Positions 40,278-43,559 of a DNA stretch of 43,559 nt are shown piece by piece (within the stretch, counting starts at the first letter, position 1; each line of letters begins with the position of its first letter). The notes beneath the pieces were generated by a model. That model searched no databases and had not been told where the DNA came from. It saw only the letters and a list, made by a program, of their open reading frames with translations. A program made the position numbers and the translations under genes. Source of the DNA: Lachnospiraceae bacterium (GTDB lineage Bacteria; Bacillota; Clostridia; Lachnospirales; Lachnospiraceae); the NCBI GenBank assembly GCA_029053015.1, contig JAIDHX010000009.1:1-43559 (forward strand), in the 5' to 3' direction.

Positions 40278-41279
40278 TTACACCTGCGTCGATTCACGCA
40301 TGGACACCTCATATCCCAAAAGTGTGCGATATTGTACTTCTTTTTCCTCGATATGGTCAATCAGCGTCTTGCATGTAACCATTCCCAATTCATGAATATC
40401 GAAAGAAAGACTCGTAATCGCCGGAATATTTCTTTCCAACAGCAGACTGTTATAAAAGGATGCCACCTTAACGTCTGCCGGAACCCTTATTTTCTGCTTG
40501 CGCAGTTTATTTAATACCTGCATGCAGATAAAATCGTCCATGCACACAATACATTCTATATTATCGCTTATCAGCTTCTCTACAATTTCATCTACGATGA
40601 CATTGTTATTAACGTCCATATAAACCAAACTGTGGTCCAAAGAAATCCCCTGTTCCGAATAAGCATCGATATAACCTTTTAAACGCTTCTCGCTGACCAT
40701 ATGTGTTTTATCGCCGCCAAGCAACGCCATCTTACGAATTCCCTTTGCCAGCAGAAGGGATACCAGTTCTTTGCAGGCTCTTCTGTGGTCGTTATCAATC
40801 TGAATAATATTTTTGTCCTTTGTCGTACCGATTGTGATAAAAGGAATTCCTTTTTCACAAAGATACCTTACGGCCTCATCGTCTATCAGCGTTCTGCTCA
40901 AAATAATGCCGTCAACCTTATGATTATTCACCAAGCGTTCCAACTGTCTGATATCATGCTCTGAGGTTATGGAAACCAAAACATCATAGTCCAGGGAGGC
41001 GGCCATTTCGCTGACTCCCAACAGACATTTCTGGAAAAAAGGAATGTCCATTAAATTACAGTCTCCCGGCATCACAAAACCAATATTGTAAGTCTTTTTC
41101 TGTGCCAGCCCTTTCGCAATTGCACTTGGCATGTAATCATTTTCCTTGATATAAGCCATTACCTTATCTCTGGTCTGCTGACCGATTCTGCCTTTTCCGG
41201 AAATGGCTCTTGATACCGTGGTCTTGGACACGGAAAGCTCTCTCGCTATATCATCAATCGTCAGTTTCTTCTTGTTCAT
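40278..41279 (-). CDS. LacI/GalR-family transcription regulator
   Basis: 333 residues. The N-terminal helix-turn-helix reads TIDDIARELSVSKTTVSRAI with the hinge and SGKGRIGQQTRDKVMAYIKE. A periplasmic-binding-like sensor domain follows (about 60-333). It lies directly upstream of the galactan operon in the same direction and has its own terminator; LacI-type operator candidates lie in the promoter after it. It probably represses the importer and galactanase genes until a galactan oligosaccharide binds. Confidence 0.93.
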   Translation of the reverse strand: MNKKKLTIDDIARELSVSKTTVSRAISGKGRIGQQTRDKVMAYIKENDYMPSAIAKGLAQKKTYNIGFVMPGDCNLMDIPFFQKCLLGVSEMAASLDYDVLVSITSEHDIRQLERLVNNHKVDGIILSRTLIDDEAVRYLCEKGIPFITIGTTKDKNIIQIDNDHRRACKELVSLLLAKGIRKMALLGGDKTHMVSEKRLKGYIDAYSEQGISLDHSLVYMDVNNNVIVDEIVEKLISDNIECIVCMDDFICMQVLNKLRKQKIRVPADVKVASFYNSLLLERNIPAITSLSFDIHELGMVTCKTLIDHIEEKEVQYRTLLGYEVSMRESTQV

Positions 41280-41309
41280 CCTGATATAACCTCTGTATAC
41301 TACATGTTC

Positions 41310-41492
41310 TCAATCCTTTTTCCGGATTTCCCTGACATTTTTTTCAACCAGTCTGCGCGCTATCATAATCTGATGACCGCAGCCCGCGCACTTTAAGCGA
41401 AAATCCGCGCCAATCCGGAGAACCTCCCACTCTTGGCTGCCGCAGGGATGCTGCTTTTTTAATTTTACAATGTCCCCCACCTGAATGTCCAT
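41310..41492 (-). CDS. DUF951 family protein
   Basis: 60 residues. MDIQVGDIVKLKKQHPCGSQ then EWEVLRIGADFRLKCAGCGH is the DUF951 pattern; CGS and CAGCGH may bind zinc. Predicted as a small nucleic-acid-binding beta-barrel, but the role is unknown. The start at 41492 matches family members; an open frame extends upstream to 41534. It lies 31 bp upstream of the LacI-type gene. Confidence 0.88.
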   Translation of the reverse strand: MDIQVGDIVKLKKQHPCGSQEWEVLRIGADFRLKCAGCGHQIMIARRLVEKNVREIRKKD

Positions 41493-41562
41493 CGGTACAC
41501 CAATCCTTTCCTGCCACATCACCTTTGAAACCACAGACGCCCCTGCCTTGTCTACCGGTTCA

Positions 41563-42291
41563 TCACAACGCTCCCAACACTTCGCCGATACTGCCCTGTA
41601 TCACCAAATCCGCCATTCTATCCCGCGGGGTAGGCGCTTTATTGATTAACACCAAATATTTTCCCTCAAAATAATCAATCAGCCCTGCCGCCGGATATAC
41701 AGCCAGTGAGGTTCCTCCGATTATCAGCATATCAGCGCTCTTTATCGCTCTTACCGCTTCATTCAGCACATGCCGATTCAGACCTTCCTCATACAAAACC
41801 ACATCCGGCTTCACGCCTCCGCCGCACTTGGGACAATATGGAATCCCTTCCGCCTCTTTGACAAACTGCACGTCATAAAATGCTCCACAATCCTCACAGT
41901 AATTCCGAAGCACGCTTCCGTGCAGCTCCCATACCGTTTTGCTCCCTGCCGCCTGATGCAGCCCATCTATATTCTGCGTCACTACTGCTTTCAGCTTCCC
42001 TTCGGCCTCCCACTCTGCGAGCTTTTTGTGCGCAGCGTTCGGCTTCGCAGAAAGAAACAGCATCTTATCTTTATAGAAACGGAAAAATTCTTCCGGATTT
42101 CTCCTGTAAAAAGTATGGCTCAGAATGGTTTCCGGCGGATAATCATACTGCTGGTTATACAGTCCGTCCACACTTCTGAAATCCGGTATCCCACTCTCCG
42201 TGGAAACGCCTGCCCCGCCAAAAAATACGATATTACTGCTTTCCGCAACCATCTGCCGCAATTTCTCTACCTTTTCTTCGTAGCCTTCCAT
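41563..42291 (-). CDS. cobB: NAD-dependent protein deacylase (sirtuin, CobB/SrtN)
   Basis: 242 residues. The NAD-binding motifs FFGGAGVSTESGIPDFRS and VTQNIDGLHQAAGS are followed by the catalytic histidine in ELHGSV and four zinc cysteines in YCEDCGAFYD and YCPKCGGGVKP. GTSLAVYPAAGLIDYF closes the pocket. It removes acyl groups from lysines using NAD+. The AYTF-type variable loop residues needed to predict acyl preference were not assigned. Confidence 0.95.
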   Translation of the reverse strand: MEGYEEKVEKLRQMVAESSNIVFFGGAGVSTESGIPDFRSVDGLYNQQYDYPPETILSHTFYRRNPEEFFRFYKDKMLFLSAKPNAAHKKLAEWEAEGKLKAVVTQNIDGLHQAAGSKTVWELHGSVLRNYCEDCGAFYDVQFVKEAEGIPYCPKCGGGVKPDVVLYEEGLNRHVLNEAVRAIKSADMLIIGGTSLAVYPAAGLIDYFEGKYLVLINKAPTPRDRMADLVIQGSIGEVLGAL

Positions 42292-42332
42292 ACCGTTCCC
42301 CGTCCTTTCCTCAGGCTTCCTTTTTTACAACA

Positions 42333-43082
42333 TCATGTCAAGTTTCCCACCAAAAAATCCTTGACGATGCCAAAAAACTCCCGCAGCATATTGTTTGGCA
42401 GCACACCGGCATGAGACCTTGCAGCTATACCGCAGACATCTTTATAACCGGCTGCCCGCGCCAGCTTCAGGGCACGAAACACGTGAAAATTACTTGTAAC
42501 TATCCCGACGCTTACCTCTTCCCTGTCAAAAAGCTGTCCGCTGAAGGAAATATTTTCATACGTGTTTCTGGACTGATCTTCTTTTATAATTCTCTCCGGT
42601 GCGATTCCTCTTCCCACCAGATAATCATACATGCCCTGCGCTTCCGTGTCAGGCTCATTGCTGCCCTGCCCGCCGGATACAATCACCATAGTATTCTCAT
42701 TTTGGGACAAATAGTCATACGCCGCATCCAACCTCTGCTGTAAAACATAACTCGGTCCACTCTCTTTTAATTGTGCGCCCAACACAAGGATATAGTCAAG
42801 TCCCTCTTTTCCTTTTTTGAAAAAACCGCTCAGCACCATACCTTCTACTACAACAAATACGACAATTCCCAAAAAAAGCAGAATACAAGCCGTTTTTTTG
42901 AACCAGGCCGGCATAATATCGCATAATTTACTTCCATACCTCGCCCACAAAAGAAATAAAATTCCGGCAAGTCCCCAAATCAGAAAAAAATTAGTTCCAT
43001 GTCCCGTAAATAAAAGAATGGACAGGCAATACAAAATGCAGCCTGCACCTAAAATTTCAAAAAACAATTTCATATGTTTCAT
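42333..43082 (-). CDS. YdcF/ElyC-family membrane protein (DUF218)
   Basis: 249 residues. Two or three N-terminal transmembrane helices (about 5-95) precede the DUF218 domain: DYILVLGAQLKESGPSYVLQ, VSGGQGSNEPDTEAQGMYDY, QSRNTYENISFSGQLF and VTSNFHVFRALKLARAAGY. Family members such as SanA and ElyC affect envelope integrity and wall precursor use. The substrate is unknown. It is followed by the sirtuin gene in the same direction. Confidence 0.9.
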   Translation of the reverse strand: MKHMKLFFEILGAGCILYCLSILLFTGHGTNFFLIWGLAGILFLLWARYGSKLCDIMPAWFKKTACILLFLGIVVFVVVEGMVLSGFFKKGKEGLDYILVLGAQLKESGPSYVLQQRLDAAYDYLSQNENTMVIVSGGQGSNEPDTEAQGMYDYLVGRGIAPERIIKEDQSRNTYENISFSGQLFDREEVSVGIVTSNFHVFRALKLARAAGYKDVCGIAARSHAGVLPNNMLREFFGIVKDFLVGNLT

Positions 43083-43121
43083 ACCCTCCTGCTCTACACA
43101 AAACGCAATACTAAAAAAAGC

Positions 43122-43156
43122 AAAAACCTCGAAAACACAAAATTTTCGAGGTTTTT
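43122..43156 (-). terminator. Terminator of the rRNA-tRNA transcript
   Basis: AAAAACCTCGAAAA pairs with TTTTCGAGGTTTTT around a short loop, T-rich in the minus direction, 5 bp after tRNA-Cys. Confidence 0.88.
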
Positions 43157-43160
43157 AGAG

Positions 43161-43231
43161 AGGCGACAACCAGATTTGAACTGGTGATCAGGGTGTTGCA
43201 GACCCACGCCTTACCACTTGGCTATGTCGCC
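43161..43231 (-). tRNA. tRNA-Cys (GCA)
   Basis: 71 nt without CCA. Acceptor GGCGACA pairs with TGTCGCC. The anticodon loop CTGCAAC carries GCA. The T arm contains GGTTGTCG after the TTCAAAT loop. The discriminator base is U, as expected for cysteine. Confidence 0.95.
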
Positions 43232-43234
43232 GTG

Positions 43235-43306
43235 CTCCCCGAGTAGGGCTCGAACCTACAACCCCACGGTTAACAGCCGTGTGCTCTACCATTGAGCTAT
43301 CGAGGA
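43235..43306 (-). tRNA. tRNA-Asn (GTT)
   Basis: 72 nt. Acceptor TCCTCGA with TCGGGGA (one G-U), anticodon loop CTGTTAA with GTT, and T loop TTCGAGC. Confidence 0.96.
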
Positions 43307-43378
43307 TGACTCCAACGGGAATCGAACCCGTGTTACCGCCGTGAAAGGGCGATGTCTTAACCGCTTGACCATGGAGCC
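43307..43378 (-). tRNA. tRNA-Glu (TTC)
   Basis: 72 nt. Acceptor GGCTCCA with TGGAGTC (one G-U), anticodon loop CTTTCAC with TTC, and T loop TTCGATT. It directly abuts tRNA-Asn. Confidence 0.96.
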
Positions 43379-43500
43379 GAATATTCTACCATATAATATA
43401 TGCAATACTCATAAAATAAATACTGTTGTTCTCGGATTTGTACCTTCAAAACCGAACACTGGAACACACCCTCCCTTACAGGAAACCCTTCCTGCCTCCT

Positions 43501-43559
43501 GGTTAAGCCCTCGACCGATTAGTGGATGTCAGCTTAACACATTGCTGTGCTTACACCCC
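43501..43559 (-). rRNA. 23S ribosomal RNA, 3' end (partial)
   Basis: On the minus strand the window edge reads GTGTAAGCACAGCAATGTG then CTGACATCCACTAATCGGTC and GAGGGCTTAACC, the conserved 3' end of bacterial 23S rRNA. The rest lies to the right. The 122-nt spacer to tRNA-Glu holds no 5S rRNA; it has the CCTTCAAAACCGAACACTGG text common in Firmicutes rRNA spacers. Confidence 0.93.

Noticed and set aside
1..43559. CRISPR arrays, prophage structural genes or classic insertion sequences
   Set aside because: No regularly spaced direct repeats, Cas genes, phage structural genes or DDE transposases are seen; the only recombinase is the serine enzyme of the van element.

Overview
The window reads as chromosome of an anaerobic, spore-forming Clostridia member, most likely a gut Lachnospiraceae species. 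The reasons are the Firmicutes order sua5-rpiB-upp-(atpZ-atpI-atpB), the rpsF-ssb-rpsR and gdpP-rplI-dnaB blocks, pyruvate formate-lyase fermentation with a 2[4Fe-4S] ferredoxin, MecA, SleB-like and CwlD-like cell-wall enzymes, and a Gram-positive beta-galactan utilisation locus. Most genes lie on the minus strand. This placement is inference from gene content; no database was searched.

Layout. 1-5.7 kb: start of the F0F1 ATP synthase operon (atpB runs off the edge), a DUF402 gene, a SleB-type cell-wall hydrolase, upp, rpiB, sua5 and a YqeY-family gene. 5.8-6.12 kb: two tail-to-tail copies of a 136-138 bp structured repeat; a third copy lies at 29.3 kb. 6.2-7.4 kb: an SGNH esterase. 7.4-14.1 kb: a cwlD-like amidase gene split by a 6,019-bp element. 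The element carries a vanR-like, vanH, D-Ala-D-Lac ligase, vanX cluster, a large serine recombinase and two unknown ORFs. It is bounded by a 10-bp direct repeat, and joining the two amidase halves at that repeat restores a 235-aa reading frame. 14.2-18.1 kb: a GH18 protein, a small ORF, mecA and a DUF1858 protein. 18.2-22.1 kb: a pyruvate formate-lyase system whose glycyl-radical domain is a separate gene, then pflA and a ferredoxin. 22.1-30.8 kb: a MerR-like gene, dnaB, rplI, gdpP, a large lipoprotein gene, and rpsR-ssb-rpsF. 30.9-41.3 kb: a galactan locus with a LacI regulator, an ABC importer, an unrecognised 617-aa protein and two GH53 galactanases (one lipoprotein, one cytoplasmic). 41.3-43.6 kb: DUF951, a sirtuin, a YdcF protein, tRNA-Cys/Asn/Glu and the 3' end of a 23S rRNA gene.

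How the parts work together. VanH makes D-lactate, the ligase makes D-Ala-D-Lac, and VanX removes D-Ala-D-Ala, so the element encodes the minimal HAX set for glycopeptide resistance. No vanS is present, and the VanR-like protein has lost the acidic pair and the lysine of the receiver active site. Two tandem VanR-box-like 12-mers nevertheless precede its promoter. The recombinase and both unknown ORFs follow the truncated cwlD in the same direction, so the host cwlD promoter could drive them. This layout recalls the sigK skin elements, in which excision rebuilds a sporulation gene.

The points most worth a second look are the van element inside cwlD, the structured repeat with fully different but paired outer arms, the three-gene pyruvate formate-lyase, and the unknown 617-aa protein in the galactan locus.
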